Below, piece by piece: positions 50,140 to 60,074 of a stretch of DNA of 64,000 bases (within the stretch, counting starts at the first letter, position 1; every line of letters starts with the position of its first letter). The translations under genes were made by a program, and so were the position numbers. Location: assembly GCA_045600205.1 (NCBI GenBank), contig JAZRXM010000016.1, positions 62,001 through 126,000 on the forward strand. Reading direction: 5' to 3'. The stretch is from Firm-04 sp045600205 (GTDB taxonomy: Bacteria; Bacillota; Clostridia; Oscillospirales; Ruminococcaceae). The notes beneath the pieces were generated by a model. The model saw nothing but the letters and a program-made list of their open reading frames with translations, did no database searches and was not told where the DNA came from.

Positions 50140-52566
50140 ATGGCAGGAAAATTCGGCGATCGGCTTGCTCTTTCGCAGAATCGGAGCAAGTGGCGTAATG
50201 GCAGGAAAAAGCAGGAAGCCAAGCCCGATACCAGTATGAAGATCCGTGCAAACGGTCTGATTATGACGTTAACGCTTGTCATGGCAGGCGTTCTGATCAT
50301 CAATTTGTTCCGCATCAGCGTACTGCAACATGATAAATATACGGATATGGCAAATGCCCGTCAGTTCGGTTCGATCATTATTCCCGCAAACCGCGGTTCC
50401 ATCTATGACGCAAATGGCACGATCCTTGCGCAGAGCGCGACCGTATACCGCATTTTCATTGACCCCGGATGCTTCCGCGATGAAATGGCAGATGTAGAAA
50501 AGCGCAATCAGGAAAATGCCGAGAAAGCCGCTGCGAAAGCAAAACAGGGCGAGGAAGCAGAAGCAGATATCGTGGATATCGAATGGCTGAAGCAGAATCT
50601 GGTGGAATATCTTGCAGAGCAGCTTGATATTTCCGAGCAGACAGTAAAAGATGCGATCAATGCGGAAAACAACTACGTGATCCTCAAGAAAAAGGTGGAG
50701 AAAAACACCGCAGATAAAATTATGGAGTATGTTTACGAGGACGGCATTCATCCGCCAAACAGTAAGCGTACCATCAAATTGCAATCTATCAGCCGTCAGT
50801 CGGATACCAAGCGTTACTATCCGCAGAATGAGCTTGCCGCATCGGTCATCGGCTTCAATAATGCGGACGGTGTCGGTATGTACGGTATTGAAGCCTACTA
50901 CAACGACTACCTTTCGGGTATTGACGGCAAAACCATTACCGCACGCGATGCAACGGGCAATGAAATGCCTTATCGCTATTCCAAGACCTACGATGCACAG
51001 GACGGCGATGATGTCTTCCTGACCATTGACATGACCCTCCAGACTTATCTGGAAAATGCACTGGAGGATATGGTCGAAACGTTCAAAGTCGAGCAGAGAG
51101 GCTGCGGAATCATTCTCAATGCGAAAACGGGCGCGGTGCTGGCAATGGCATCGGTCGGCGGCTTTGATTTGAATGCCCCCTATGAGATTTACGACGAAAA
51201 GAAACTGGAAACCATCAATCAGATCGAGGATGAGGACGAACGCAGCAAGGCAATTGCCCATGAACGCGAAGCGCAGTGGAAGAACAAATGCGTTTCCGAA
51301 ACCTATATTCCGGGCTCGGTTTTCAAGGTCTATACCGCATCCAGTGCGCTGGAGGAAGATGTCATTCATTATACGGACACCTTCCACTGCACGGGCAGCA
51401 TCCGTGTCGCGGATACGGATATCAACTGTTGGAGAACGTCAGGACACGGCACGGAAACATTTGAGCAGATTCTGACCAACTCCTGTAACCCTGCATTCAT
51501 CAGCATCGGTCAGAAACTTGGCAAAGATCTGTTCTGCCAGTATTTTGAGGCGTTCGGTCTGACCGAGCGCACGGGTATTGACCTCCCGGGTGAAACCAGT
51601 TCCGTATACTGCCCTCGTTCCCGTATGGGTGAGGTTGAACTTGCATCCAGTTCCTTTGGTCAGACCAACTCGCTTTCTCCGATCGAAATGATTACAGGCT
51701 TTGCGGCGGTCATCAATGGCGGCACGCTGCTCAAACCCTATGTTGTCAGCAAGATTGTGGATAAAGACGGCAATGTCGTCATGACCAACGAGAAAACTGT
51801 TCGCAGACAGGTCATCTCCGCGGATACTTCAGCGGAAATGCGTAAAGCATTGCAGGCGGTTGTAGAAAACAACGGCGGTTCCAATGCATACATCAAGGGT
51901 TATAAGATCGGCGGCAAATCGGGTACTGCCCAGAAGCTCATGGGCAAATATACGAAAAAGGATATGAAATTCCTTGCATCGTATTGCTGCTTTGCGCCCG
52001 CAGATGACCCCGAAATCGTCATGCTGATCGTGGCAGACGAACCTTACGGCTTTGACGAGCGCTATTATGGTTCAACGGTCGCTGTACCGTATGCACGTTC
52101 TGTGATGGAGAAGGCACTCCCGTATCTGGGATACTATCCGCAGTATACCGCGGAAGAAGCTGAAAATCAGGATATTGAAGTGGAAATGCTGATCGATCAT
52201 TCCGTGGATGAAGCCAAGGAAATGCTCGAAGAAGCAGGCATGAAGTGTGAAGTGATCGGAGAAGGGGAGATCGTCAACTATCAGACCCCGATCACGGGTT
52301 CCATGGTATCCAAAGGAAGCACGGTGCTGCTCTATACGGGCAATGAAATGGAAGAAAAAATGACGACAGTGCCGTATGTGACGGGACTGACCATGGCGGA
52401 AGCAAACAAAAAACTTGCGGAAGCAGGCATCAACTACGTAGCCAAGGGTGCTTCGGCGACGAAAAAGGATGTCAAGGTCATGCTGCAAAGCATTCCCGGC
52501 GGCACGAATGTTGAGCGCTGGTCAGTCATTTCACTGGACCTCGGTACTGCGGACCAGTCAGGCTGA
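50140..52566 (+). CDS. Class B penicillin-binding protein with two PASTA domains (FtsI/SpoVD type)
   Basis: This transpeptidase cross-links septal or spore peptidoglycan. The 808-residue protein has a basic cytosolic start, one membrane helix (about 38-60), a dimerisation domain with a Glu/Ala-rich insertion (about 117-150), the transpeptidase domain with SxxK (S393-K396), SxN (S448-C-N450) and KSGT (593-596), and two C-terminal PASTA repeats (about 670-735 and 738-803). ATG 50140 follows AAAGGAG. Ftsi/PBP2x-type and SpoVD-type cannot be told apart here. It is the first gene after an internal terminator. Confidence 0.93.
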   Translation: MAGKFGDRLALSQNRSKWRNGRKKQEAKPDTSMKIRANGLIMTLTLVMAGVLIINLFRISVLQHDKYTDMANARQFGSIIIPANRGSIYDANGTILAQSATVYRIFIDPGCFRDEMADVEKRNQENAEKAAAKAKQGEEAEADIVDIEWLKQNLVEYLAEQLDISEQTVKDAINAENNYVILKKKVEKNTADKIMEYVYEDGIHPPNSKRTIKLQSISRQSDTKRYYPQNELAASVIGFNNADGVGMYGIEAYYNDYLSGIDGKTITARDATGNEMPYRYSKTYDAQDGDDVFLTIDMTLQTYLENALEDMVETFKVEQRGCGIILNAKTGAVLAMASVGGFDLNAPYEIYDEKKLETINQIEDEDERSKAIAHEREAQWKNKCVSETYIPGSVFKVYTASSALEEDVIHYTDTFHCTGSIRVADTDINCWRTSGHGTETFEQILTNSCNPAFISIGQKLGKDLFCQYFEAFGLTERTGIDLPGETSSVYCPRSRMGEVELASSSFGQTNSLSPIEMITGFAAVINGGTLLKPYVVSKIVDKDGNVVMTNEKTVRRQVISADTSAEMRKALQAVVENNGGSNAYIKGYKIGGKSGTAQKLMGKYTKKDMKFLASYCCFAPADDPEIVMLIVADEPYGFDERYYGSTVAVPYARSVMEKALPYLGYYPQYTAEEAENQDIEVEMLIDHSVDEAKEMLEEAGMKCEVIGEGEIVNYQTPITGSMVSKGSTVLLYTGNEMEEKMTTVPYVTGLTMAEANKKLAEAGINYVAKGASATKKDVKVMLQSIPGGTNVERWSVISLDLGTADQSG

Positions 52567-52584
52567 TCATTTGAGGTGATAAAA

Positions 52585-54027
52585 ATGAAACTCTACGAAT
52601 TGCTGGAGGAACTTCAAACCGCGTTGCCCGATTGTGAGATCACAGGCGTGACGGACGACAGCAGAAAAGTGTCGGCAGGCAGCGTGTTTGTGTGTATCAA
52701 AGGGGCGAAATTTGACGGTCACAGCGTTGCGGCGGAAATGCTTGCCAAGGGCGCGGTCTGTGTCATCTGTGAGTGTGATCTTGGACTTGGCGAGCGGCAG
52801 ATCGTTGTAGAAAATACCCGTAAAACATACGGTGATCTGTGTGCGGCATGGTACGGACACCCGGAGCGGAAAATGCGGTTTGTCGGTGTGACGGGTACAA
52901 ACGGAAAGACGACCACTGCCACGCTGATCCAGCAGATGCTCAAAGCGGCAGGACACCGCGTCGGATTGATCGGCACCACGCAGTATGAGATACGGGATGA
53001 AATCCTGCCCTCCGTGAATACCACGCCGCTGACGGATGCGTATTTCTCGCTGCTGCAAAAAATGGTGGATGCGCACTGCGATATTGTGGTAATGGAGGTT
53101 TCCTCTTTTGGTCTGGAGCAGTATCGCATCGGACCGACACAGTTTGAGGTTGCGATCTTCACCAACCTGACGCAGGACCATCTTGATATTCACGGCACCA
53201 TGGAAAACTACTATCAGGCGAAGAAAATGCTGTTTTCCCGCTGCAAATATGCCATTGTCAACGGCAATGACGAATACGGAAAGCGGCTGTTCTCAGAAAT
53301 CACCTGCGATAAATGCAGTTACGGTCTGCTGGACGCCGATGCCATGATGCTGAGTGTTGCAGCAAAAGATCCCGTTCTCTGTTCGGACGGCACTGCCTTT
53401 ACGCTGTATATCGGCAACGAGGCGATTCCCGTGCAGCTTCGGATGATCGGTCTGTTCAACGTCAGTAATGTGACGGCGGCAGTGGCATCTTGTCAAAAAC
53501 TGGGTGTGCAAATGGATACCATGCTGCGGCTTCTGGCGGATTACGCAGGCGTGCGCGGCAGATGTGAGGTCATTCCCACAGGGCGTGATTTTACGGTCAT
53601 CTGTGACTATGCGCATACGCCTGACGCAATCGAAAAGATCCTTTCAAGCCTGAAAGCCTGCACAAAGGGCAGAATCATTGCGCTGTTTGGCTGCGGCGGT
53701 AACCGCGATGCGGCAAAACGCCCGAAAATGGCGAAGGCGGCTGCAAAATATGCGGATCTGCTGATAATTACCTCTGATAACCCGCGTGACGAAAATCCGC
53801 TGCAAATTATGGCGGAGATCCTTGGCGGACTGGAGGACAGCAAAGTACCGTACATTGCGGAACCGGACCGCGCAGAGGCGATTTTCCTTGCGATGCAGCA
53901 GGCAGAGGCAGGGGATGTCATTGTGCTTTGCGGCAAAGGTCACGAGGATTATCAAATCATTGAAGGCGGCGTCAAGCTGCATATGGACGAGCGTGAACTG
54001 GTCGCAGAGGGCTTGAAGCGTCTGTAA
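52585..54027 (+). CDS. murE: UDP-MurNAc-tripeptide synthetase, mDAP-adding
   Basis: MurE adds the third amino acid to the peptidoglycan precursor. The 480-residue protein has VTDDSRKVSAGSVFVC, the ATP loop GTNGKTT (104-110) and DNPR (398-401), the motif that marks meso-diaminopimelate enzymes as opposed to Lys enzymes. GAGGTGAT precedes ATG 52585; GTG 52576 lies within that site. mraY follows after 21 bases, so murF and murD are not in between. Confidence 0.97.
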   Translation: MKLYELLEELQTALPDCEITGVTDDSRKVSAGSVFVCIKGAKFDGHSVAAEMLAKGAVCVICECDLGLGERQIVVENTRKTYGDLCAAWYGHPERKMRFVGVTGTNGKTTTATLIQQMLKAAGHRVGLIGTTQYEIRDEILPSVNTTPLTDAYFSLLQKMVDAHCDIVVMEVSSFGLEQYRIGPTQFEVAIFTNLTQDHLDIHGTMENYYQAKKMLFSRCKYAIVNGNDEYGKRLFSEITCDKCSYGLLDADAMMLSVAAKDPVLCSDGTAFTLYIGNEAIPVQLRMIGLFNVSNVTAAVASCQKLGVQMDTMLRLLADYAGVRGRCEVIPTGRDFTVICDYAHTPDAIEKILSSLKACTKGRIIALFGCGGNRDAAKRPKMAKAAAKYADLLIITSDNPRDENPLQIMAEILGGLEDSKVPYIAEPDRAEAIFLAMQQAEAGDVIVLCGKGHEDYQIIEGGVKLHMDERELVAEGLKRL

Positions 54028-54048
54028 GCAAATTCTTTGGAGGAATAC

Positions 54049-55095
54049 ATGAAAATCTGGATTACACTTTGTGCTGCACTGCTTTCCATGGTGATTGCAG
54101 GTTTTGGCGGTATTGCATTGATTCCCTATCTGCGGAAAATTCATTTCGGACAGACCATTCTCGATGAGGGCCCCGCGTGGCACAAATCCAAGCAGGGCAC
54201 CCCGATTATGGGTGGTTTCCTGTTCCTGACAGGCAGCGTTGTCGCAACCGGTTTCGGCTATGCCCTTTGGCGGCTGTCGGGCGGCTCGGTGGATGTTTCT
54301 GCGGAAAAGCTGCATACCAATGTCCTGAAACTGACGGCAGTCATTGTATTTTCATTGCTGTTTTCCGCAATTGGTTTTGCGGATGACTACATCAAAGCAG
54401 TCAAAAAGCGCAATCTTGGTCTGACGGCTCTGCAAAAAACAGGCGCACAGCTTGTATTATGTGCGCTGCTTGTGGGCATACTCTATCTGCTGGGCGACCA
54501 CAGCACCATGATCGACCTGATGTTTGTCAAGGTGGATCTGCACTTTTTCTATTATCCGATCGTGATTGCCATGATGTATTACATTGCAAATGCGGTCAAC
54601 CTGACAGACGGCATTGACGGACTCTGCGGTTCTGTGACGGTGGTTTCCATGCTGGCACTAACGATCGTTTGCAGTGCGTTCAGCAATGCGGAACTCGGAC
54701 TGTATGCCTTTACGATTGCAGGCGGCTGTATCGGTTTTCTGGTCTGGAATCTGCACCCTGCAAAATGTTTCATGGGCGATACGGGTTCGATGTATCTCGG
54801 CGGTGCGTTTGTCGGCATCGGCATTGCGTGCAGACTGCATCTTCTGCTTGTACTGATCGGTCTGGTCTATGTACTGGAGGCATTGAGTGTGGTGCTGCAG
54901 GTCAGTTACTTCAAATACACCAAAAAACGCTACGGTGAGGGCAGACGCATTTTTAAAATGTCCCCGATCCATCATCATTTTGAACTTTGCAAGTGGAGCG
55001 AGTATAAAATCGTGACGGTGTTCTCTCTGTTCGGTATTGTCTGCGCCGCAATTGCGGTATTTTATACATTCCGTCACTGCGGCGGCATTCTGTAA
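54049..55095 (+). CDS. mraY: Phospho-MurNAc-pentapeptide transferase MraY
   Basis: MraY transfers phospho-MurNAc-pentapeptide to undecaprenyl phosphate, giving lipid I. The 348-residue protein has about ten membrane helices, the DEGPAWHKSKQGTPIMGG motif, FADDYIKAVKKRNLGL, NAVNLTDGIDGLCG and the KMSPIHHHFEL end. GGAGGA precedes ATG 54049. Confidence 0.97.
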   Translation: MKIWITLCAALLSMVIAGFGGIALIPYLRKIHFGQTILDEGPAWHKSKQGTPIMGGFLFLTGSVVATGFGYALWRLSGGSVDVSAEKLHTNVLKLTAVIVFSLLFSAIGFADDYIKAVKKRNLGLTALQKTGAQLVLCALLVGILYLLGDHSTMIDLMFVKVDLHFFYYPIVIAMMYYIANAVNLTDGIDGLCGSVTVVSMLALTIVCSAFSNAELGLYAFTIAGGCIGFLVWNLHPAKCFMGDTGSMYLGGAFVGIGIACRLHLLLVLIGLVYVLEALSVVLQVSYFKYTKKRYGEGRRIFKMSPIHHHFELCKWSEYKIVTVFSLFGIVCAAIAVFYTFRHCGGIL

Positions 55096-55137
55096 ACCGA
55101 ATATTCCGTAAATTTACGATATAAAGGAGGCTGCGTG

Positions 55138-56358
55138 ATGGCAGGAACCGTGAAATCCATGAAATCACAGAATTCTGTTTCCCGCACGGGAAGGATCGGG
55201 CGCGGCGTGCGTCTGGTCAAGGGCGATATGGACGGCGCATTGTTTGCGATTGTCATTACGCTGCTGGTCATCGGCATCACGATGATGTTTTCCGCTTCCT
55301 ATCCCGAAGCGCTGCAGGACGGTCTGCCCGGTACGTACTACGCCAAGAAACAGGCGATCTTTGCGGGCATCGGTCTGGTGATGATGATTTTCATCGGATT
55401 GTTCTTTGATTACCATTGGTTCCAGAATCTGGCGATATCGGGCACTGCATTTGTGGTGTCGTTTATCCTGCTCATCATGGTGTTGATACCCGGGCTTGGC
55501 GTCACAAGAGGCGGCTCGACCCGTTGGTTAAGACTCGGCGGAGGCGCGGACAGCGGCTTGCAGTTCCAGCCTTCTGAGCTGATGAAAGTTGCGATCGTCC
55601 TTTTCTTCTCTACGTTGATCGTGCGCAATCTTTCGAAGATGAACACGTTTCAATATGGCATCATTCCGTTTATGATCATGCTGGGTGCGGTCGATTTGCT
55701 GATGATGAAAGAACCGCATCTTTCGGGTACAATCATTATTTCCGTGCTTGCTCTGACGCTGCTGTTTGTCGGCGGAGTAAAGCCCTCACATTTTGCACTG
55801 GTCTGTGTGGCTGGCGTGGCATTGCTCGGATTGGTTGTCCTATATAAAATGAAAGTCGAAGGACTCGGGTACTTTAAAGTGCGCTGGATGTCTTATACAG
55901 ACCCGTTCAATCCCGATTATATGAAAGACGAAACCTGGCAGACATGTCAGTCTTTGATTGCAATCGGTTCGGGCGGATTTTTCGGATTGGGACTTGGTTC
56001 CTCCCGTCAGAAGTACGGTTATCTTCCCGAGGCGCAAAATGACTTTGTATTCTCCATTCTTTGTGAGGAATTCGGATTTATCGGTGCGACTACAGTGATT
56101 CTCCTGTTCTGTCTGCTGATTTTCCGCGGATTCTATATTGCAGCAAAGGCGGATGATAAATTCGGAATGCTGGTCGCAGTTGGCCTGACGATGCACATTG
56201 GATTGCAGGCATTGCTCAACATTGCGGTTGTCAGCAACGCGATCCCGAACACAGGCATTTCGCTTCCGTTTTTCTCTTACGGCGGCACGGCACTGGTCAT
56301 GCAGCTTTGTGAAATGGGCATTCTTCTCAATATTTCGACTCAGGCAAAAATGGACTGA
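55138..56358 (+). CDS. ftsW: SEDS-family septal peptidoglycan glycosyltransferase FtsW
   Basis: FtsW polymerises lipid II at the septum together with a class B PBP. The 406-residue protein has about ten membrane helices, GGSTRWLRLG and QPSELMK in the large loop, the catalytic-loop region EAQNDFVFSILCEEFGFIG and PNTGISLPFFSYGG. ATG 55138 follows AGGAGG at 7 bases. Its position before murG supports FtsW over RodA or SpoVE, but these paralogues are close. Confidence 0.94.
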   Translation: MAGTVKSMKSQNSVSRTGRIGRGVRLVKGDMDGALFAIVITLLVIGITMMFSASYPEALQDGLPGTYYAKKQAIFAGIGLVMMIFIGLFFDYHWFQNLAISGTAFVVSFILLIMVLIPGLGVTRGGSTRWLRLGGGADSGLQFQPSELMKVAIVLFFSTLIVRNLSKMNTFQYGIIPFMIMLGAVDLLMMKEPHLSGTIIISVLALTLLFVGGVKPSHFALVCVAGVALLGLVVLYKMKVEGLGYFKVRWMSYTDPFNPDYMKDETWQTCQSLIAIGSGGFFGLGLGSSRQKYGYLPEAQNDFVFSILCEEFGFIGATTVILLFCLLIFRGFYIAAKADDKFGMLVAVGLTMHIGLQALLNIAVVSNAIPNTGISLPFFSYGGTALVMQLCEMGILLNISTQAKMD

Positions 56359-56394
56359 GCAAAGTATATCAACGCAAAAGGAAATGATACTGAC

Positions 56395-57522
56395 ATGAAA
56401 GTTTTAATTGCTTGCGGCGGCACAGGCGGACATATCAATCCTGCGCTGGCAATTGCGGGCATCATTGCAAAGCATCTGCCCGATACGGAATTTCTGTTTG
56501 CGGGTACTCCGACGGGTTTGGAGGCAACACTTGTCCCACAGGCAGGTTACAAAATCGAATTCATTAAGGTTGCGGGTTTTCAGCGTGATCTGAGTTTGGA
56601 AAGCATCGGCAAAAACATCAAGGCAGCTGCGTATCTGGCAACATCAGGCGCACACGCGAAGAAAATCGTCAAGAAATTTGCGCCGGACCTCGCAATCGGT
56701 ACGGGCGGCTACGCGGCGGGTCCTGTGATCCGTGCCGCACAACAACTCGGTATCCCGACTGCGATCCATGAGCAGAATGCTTATCCGGGTGTGACCAATA
56801 AGCTGCTTGCCAAAAAGGCGAAGGCGATCATGGTCAATTTTGAGGAAGCGAAAAAGCTGTTCCCTGAAAATGCCCCGATCTATGTGACGGGATTGCCTGT
56901 GCGCGGCGAACTGATGCGAAAATCACGGGAGCAGGCAAAGCAGATGCTCGGCTTCCCCGATGGCATGACGATTTTATCGTTTGGCGGCAGTCAGGGCGCA
57001 AAATGTCTGAACGACCTGATGCCTGATCTCATTGCATGGCATCAGAAAGGCAATCTGCAAATCAATCACATTCATGCATACGGCAAGCATGGCAGAGAAT
57101 CCTTTGCGCCTGATATGCAGGCAAAAGGCATTCAGACCGACAGCCCGCGTCTGCGCGTGTCGGAGTACATTCACGATATGGATGTCTGTCTGGCAGGTGC
57201 GGATATCGTCATTTCCCGCGCTGGTGCGTCCACTCTGAGCGAACTGGAAGCGGTCGGACGGGCTTCGGTCCTCATCCCGTATCCCAGTGCAGCAGAAAAT
57301 CATCAGTATCATAATGCGATGGTGCTTGGGAAAGCAGGCGCGGCAATTGTCATTGAACAGAAAGACCTAACGTTTGAGGGTCTGCGCACAGTTCTTGAGG
57401 AATTGTATCAGAATCCTGAAAAACGAATGCTGATGGGTCAGCGTGCAGGGGAGCTTGCACTCCGCGATGTGGATGAACGCATCTGGAAGGTGCTGGCACC
57501 GCTGCTGAAACAAAAGGGATAA
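56395..57522 (+). CDS. murG: UDP-GlcNAc:lipid I N-acetylglucosaminyltransferase MurG
   Basis: MurG makes lipid II at the inner membrane face. The 375-residue protein has the N-terminal GGTGGHINPALAI loop, IGTGGYAAGPVIRAA, HEQNAYPGVTNKLLA and in the C-terminal half SFGGSQGAKCLND, SRAGASTLSELEAVGRASVLIPYP. It lies between ftsW and murA with short gaps. Confidence 0.97.
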   Translation: MKVLIACGGTGGHINPALAIAGIIAKHLPDTEFLFAGTPTGLEATLVPQAGYKIEFIKVAGFQRDLSLESIGKNIKAAAYLATSGAHAKKIVKKFAPDLAIGTGGYAAGPVIRAAQQLGIPTAIHEQNAYPGVTNKLLAKKAKAIMVNFEEAKKLFPENAPIYVTGLPVRGELMRKSREQAKQMLGFPDGMTILSFGGSQGAKCLNDLMPDLIAWHQKGNLQINHIHAYGKHGRESFAPDMQAKGIQTDSPRLRVSEYIHDMDVCLAGADIVISRAGASTLSELEAVGRASVLIPYPSAAENHQYHNAMVLGKAGAAIVIEQKDLTFEGLRTVLEELYQNPEKRMLMGQRAGELALRDVDERIWKVLAPLLKQKG

Positions 57523-57599
57523 CGCACAAAAAATGTTCCTTTGCATACCATAAACCAGAAACGGCAGTTTTTTGCCGAAATGGCTGGAGGTATGCTGAG

Positions 57600-58859
57600 A
57601 TGGCAGAGGAAGCTTTACATATTATCGGCGGAAAACCGCTGCACGGAGAAGTCACGGTGCAGGGCGCAAAGAACAGTGCGCTCCCGATGATGGCGGCTGC
57701 GATTCTGGTGGACGGCGAAACGGTGCTGGAAAATGTACCGCGCCTGACTGATGTATCGGCAGCTGCGAGAATTCTGAATGCAGTCGGGTGCCGCACAAAA
57801 TTTACGGAGGAAACCGTTACCATTGACGGACGCTGCGTTTCCGATTCGGAGATTCCCGATGAGGATATGCGAAAAATGCGCTCCTCCATTATGTTTCTCG
57901 GTCCGATGCTGGGAAGGCTCGGGGCTTGTACCCTGACGATGCCCGGCGGATGCGAGCTTGGTCCGCGTCCGATTGATTTGCATTTGGATGCGGTTCAGCG
58001 AATGGGTGCAAGGGTCAGCAAGGAAAACGGCAGGATTGTATGCCAAGGGAAACTTGCAGGGACACGAATTGCGCTCTGTTACCCATCGGTGGGCGTGACG
58101 GAAAATGTCATCATGGCGGCTTGTCTTGCCAAAGGGGAAACCATTTTGACGGGTGCTGCGAGAGAACCTGAAATTGTTGATTTGGCGTTGTTTCTCAATC
58201 GGTGCGGCGCGAAGATCACGGGTGCGGGCGAAAGCGATATCCGCATTGTGGGAGTCAGAAAACTCACGGGCTGTACATATCGCGTGATGCCCGACCGAAT
58301 TGCTGCAATGACTTATCTTTGTGCAGGCGCGGCGGCAGGCGGTACCATCTGCGTACAGGATGCAAGACCCGGCGACCTCGAAAGTTGTCTGGCGGCACTG
58401 GAAAACGTCGGATGCCGCATCGGACGGTGCAGTGAGCGGATTTTCCTCGATGCCGGGGTTAATCTCAAGGCGATTCGTTATCTGCGGACACTTCCGTACC
58501 CTGCTTTTCCCACGGATGCTCAGGCACTTCTGACGGCGGTGCTGCTGCGCGCAAACGGTACGAGTTTGATAGAGGAAACCGTATTCGAAAGCCGATATAA
58601 GCACGTTGGCGAGATGTTGCGCATGGGCGCGCAGATTCGTGTTTCCGGTCGTACTGCCGTGATCTATGGCGGGCATCCGCTGCACGGTGCAGCCGTTGAG
58701 GCTACTGATTTGCGCGGAGGTGCGTCACTTGCGGTTGCTGCACTTGCCGCTGACGGCGAAACCGTTTTGCGGAAATTATGTCACCTCGACCGTGGCTACT
58801 CAAATATTGCGAAGTCGTTTCAATCTCTTGGTGCAGATGTCCGAAGGACTTCTTTTTGA
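57600..58859 (+). CDS. murA: UDP-GlcNAc 1-carboxyvinyltransferase
   Basis: MurA starts peptidoglycan synthesis by adding enolpyruvate to UDP-GlcNAc. The 419-residue protein has GAKNSALP (22-29) with the substrate-binding K24-N25 and the loop GGCELGPRPIDLH with Cys118, the target of fosfomycin in other MurA enzymes. GGAGGT lies before ATG 57600. In many clostridia murA is found at this place in the division cluster. Confidence 0.96.
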   Translation: MAEEALHIIGGKPLHGEVTVQGAKNSALPMMAAAILVDGETVLENVPRLTDVSAAARILNAVGCRTKFTEETVTIDGRCVSDSEIPDEDMRKMRSSIMFLGPMLGRLGACTLTMPGGCELGPRPIDLHLDAVQRMGARVSKENGRIVCQGKLAGTRIALCYPSVGVTENVIMAACLAKGETILTGAAREPEIVDLALFLNRCGAKITGAGESDIRIVGVRKLTGCTYRVMPDRIAAMTYLCAGAAAGGTICVQDARPGDLESCLAALENVGCRIGRCSERIFLDAGVNLKAIRYLRTLPYPAFPTDAQALLTAVLLRANGTSLIEETVFESRYKHVGEMLRMGAQIRVSGRTAVIYGGHPLHGAAVEATDLRGGASLAVAALAADGETVLRKLCHLDRGYSNIAKSFQSLGADVRRTSF

Positions 58860-58897
58860 TAGTCTATGCGGGAAAAACATGAGGTATGACTGCTGAA

Positions 58898-59020
58898 ATG
58901 TTGAAAACTCTGTGGAAAACGTTTTGATTTGTTGAAAGTTTCCACAGTGATGTTGATTTGCGCCCTGTCAGCGCAAATTCATGTTGAAAACTATGTGGAA
59001 ATTGTGGGAAAACAGAGGGA
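58898..59020 (+). repeat. Intergenic repeat cluster with DnaA-box-like sites
   Basis: Within the 228-base gap between murA and ftsQ a 21-base direct repeat occurs twice with one mismatch (58898-58918 and 58981-59001; core GTTGAAAACT-TGTGGAAA), with a related GTTGAAAG-TTTCCACAG at 58931-58947. The TGTGGAAAA and TTTCCACA parts are one or two mismatches from the DnaA box TTATCCACA. A perfect 8-bp hairpin ATTTGCGC / GCGCAAAT (58956-58978) sits between the repeats. Purpose unknown. Confidence 0.55.
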
Positions 59021-59087
59021 TTGCCACTGTATTTCTCCACAATCAAAAATTGCGGTTTCGGGATTTTTACGGAAAGGAGTGTCATCC

Positions 59088-59924
59088 ATGCGCGATGTCG
59101 TCAAGACAAATGTGAAACGGCAGCAAAGCAGTAAACGCAAACATCGTCGTACACGCTATCAGGCAGGGTATGTACTGTTGGTGCTGCTGCTGGTGATCGG
59201 CGTGGGCATTTCGCTTTCGATGACACTGTTTTTTAACGTCACAACCGTGGATATCAATAACGAAACGAGCTATGATGACCACGAAATTGTCAACCTGAGC
59301 GGCATTCGCGGCGGCGAAAATCTCGTGCGGCTGGATACAGCGCGTGCCGAGAAAAAAATCGCAGACGCGCTGGTTTATGCAGAAGAAGTATCGGTCCGCA
59401 AGAAATTTCCGAATCACCTTGAGATCACGGTGACAAAATCTGTGCCGATTGCGAATATCACATATAGTTTTGGATATCTGTTGGTCAGCAGTCAGGGAAA
59501 AATCCTCGAAAGCGTGGAACAGCCGCAGGAGGGTCTGCTGATCATTGAGGGCTTTGATCCCGCCACGGATGAACCTGGCGAAATTCTGCAATCCAAGGAT
59601 CCCTCCAAGGATGGTGTGCTGGATACGCTGACCGCCGCGGTCAGTGCCAATCCGGAAGCAGATATCCATTCGCTCAACATGAATGATATCTACTCGATCG
59701 AGGTGCAGTTTGGCGAGCGAATTCATTTTGCTATGGGCAGTTCTGCGGAGGCTTCCTATAAGATCCGACTGGCTGCCAAAACGATCGAGAGCCTGAAAAC
59801 AGGAAAAAGTTACCACATGACCATGGTTGGCAATAACCAGATTTCGGTCATTTCTGACGATTCAGCAAAGATGAGCCGCCGTAATCGAACAGAACAGGCA
59901 ACAGATAACACAACGAATAACTAA
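59088..59924 (+). CDS. ftsQ: Cell division protein FtsQ/DivIB
   Basis: FtsQ/DivIB recruits and regulates the FtsLB complex. The 278-residue protein has a basic cytosolic start, one membrane helix (about 27-49), a POTRA domain (about 50-118, FFNVTTVDINNETSYDDHEIVNLSGI) and a beta domain, then a Ser/Asn-rich tail. AAAGGAG precedes ATG 59088; the frame open to 58929 covers the intergenic repeats and is not used. It follows murA and precedes ftsZ without ftsA. Confidence 0.9.
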   Translation: MRDVVKTNVKRQQSSKRKHRRTRYQAGYVLLVLLLVIGVGISLSMTLFFNVTTVDINNETSYDDHEIVNLSGIRGGENLVRLDTARAEKKIADALVYAEEVSVRKKFPNHLEITVTKSVPIANITYSFGYLLVSSQGKILESVEQPQEGLLIIEGFDPATDEPGEILQSKDPSKDGVLDTLTAAVSANPEADIHSLNMNDIYSIEVQFGERIHFAMGSSAEASYKIRLAAKTIESLKTGKSYHMTMVGNNQISVISDDSAKMSRRNRTEQATDNTTNN

Positions 59925-59981
59925 ATTTGAAAACAAAAATTGTGCATTTCTTCGGAATTCTTGGAAATCTTCGAAAAAAAC

Positions 59982-60010
59982 TTGCATTCAACGAGGAACT
60001 GTGATAAAAT
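59982..60010 (+). promoter_or_regulatory. Promoter of ftsZ
   Basis: TTGCAT (59982-59987), a 17-base spacer and TAAAAT (60005-60010). Directly after the -10 box, three AGCTAT-containing boxes follow at 60011, 60032 and 60051, two of them the self-complementary octamer ATAGCTAT, spaced about two helical turns apart. Confidence 0.7.
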
Positions 60011-60074
60011 ATAGCTATATAACTAGACGGCATAGCTATGTGTAGATGCAAAGCTATCGAATGGAGGAAATTAG

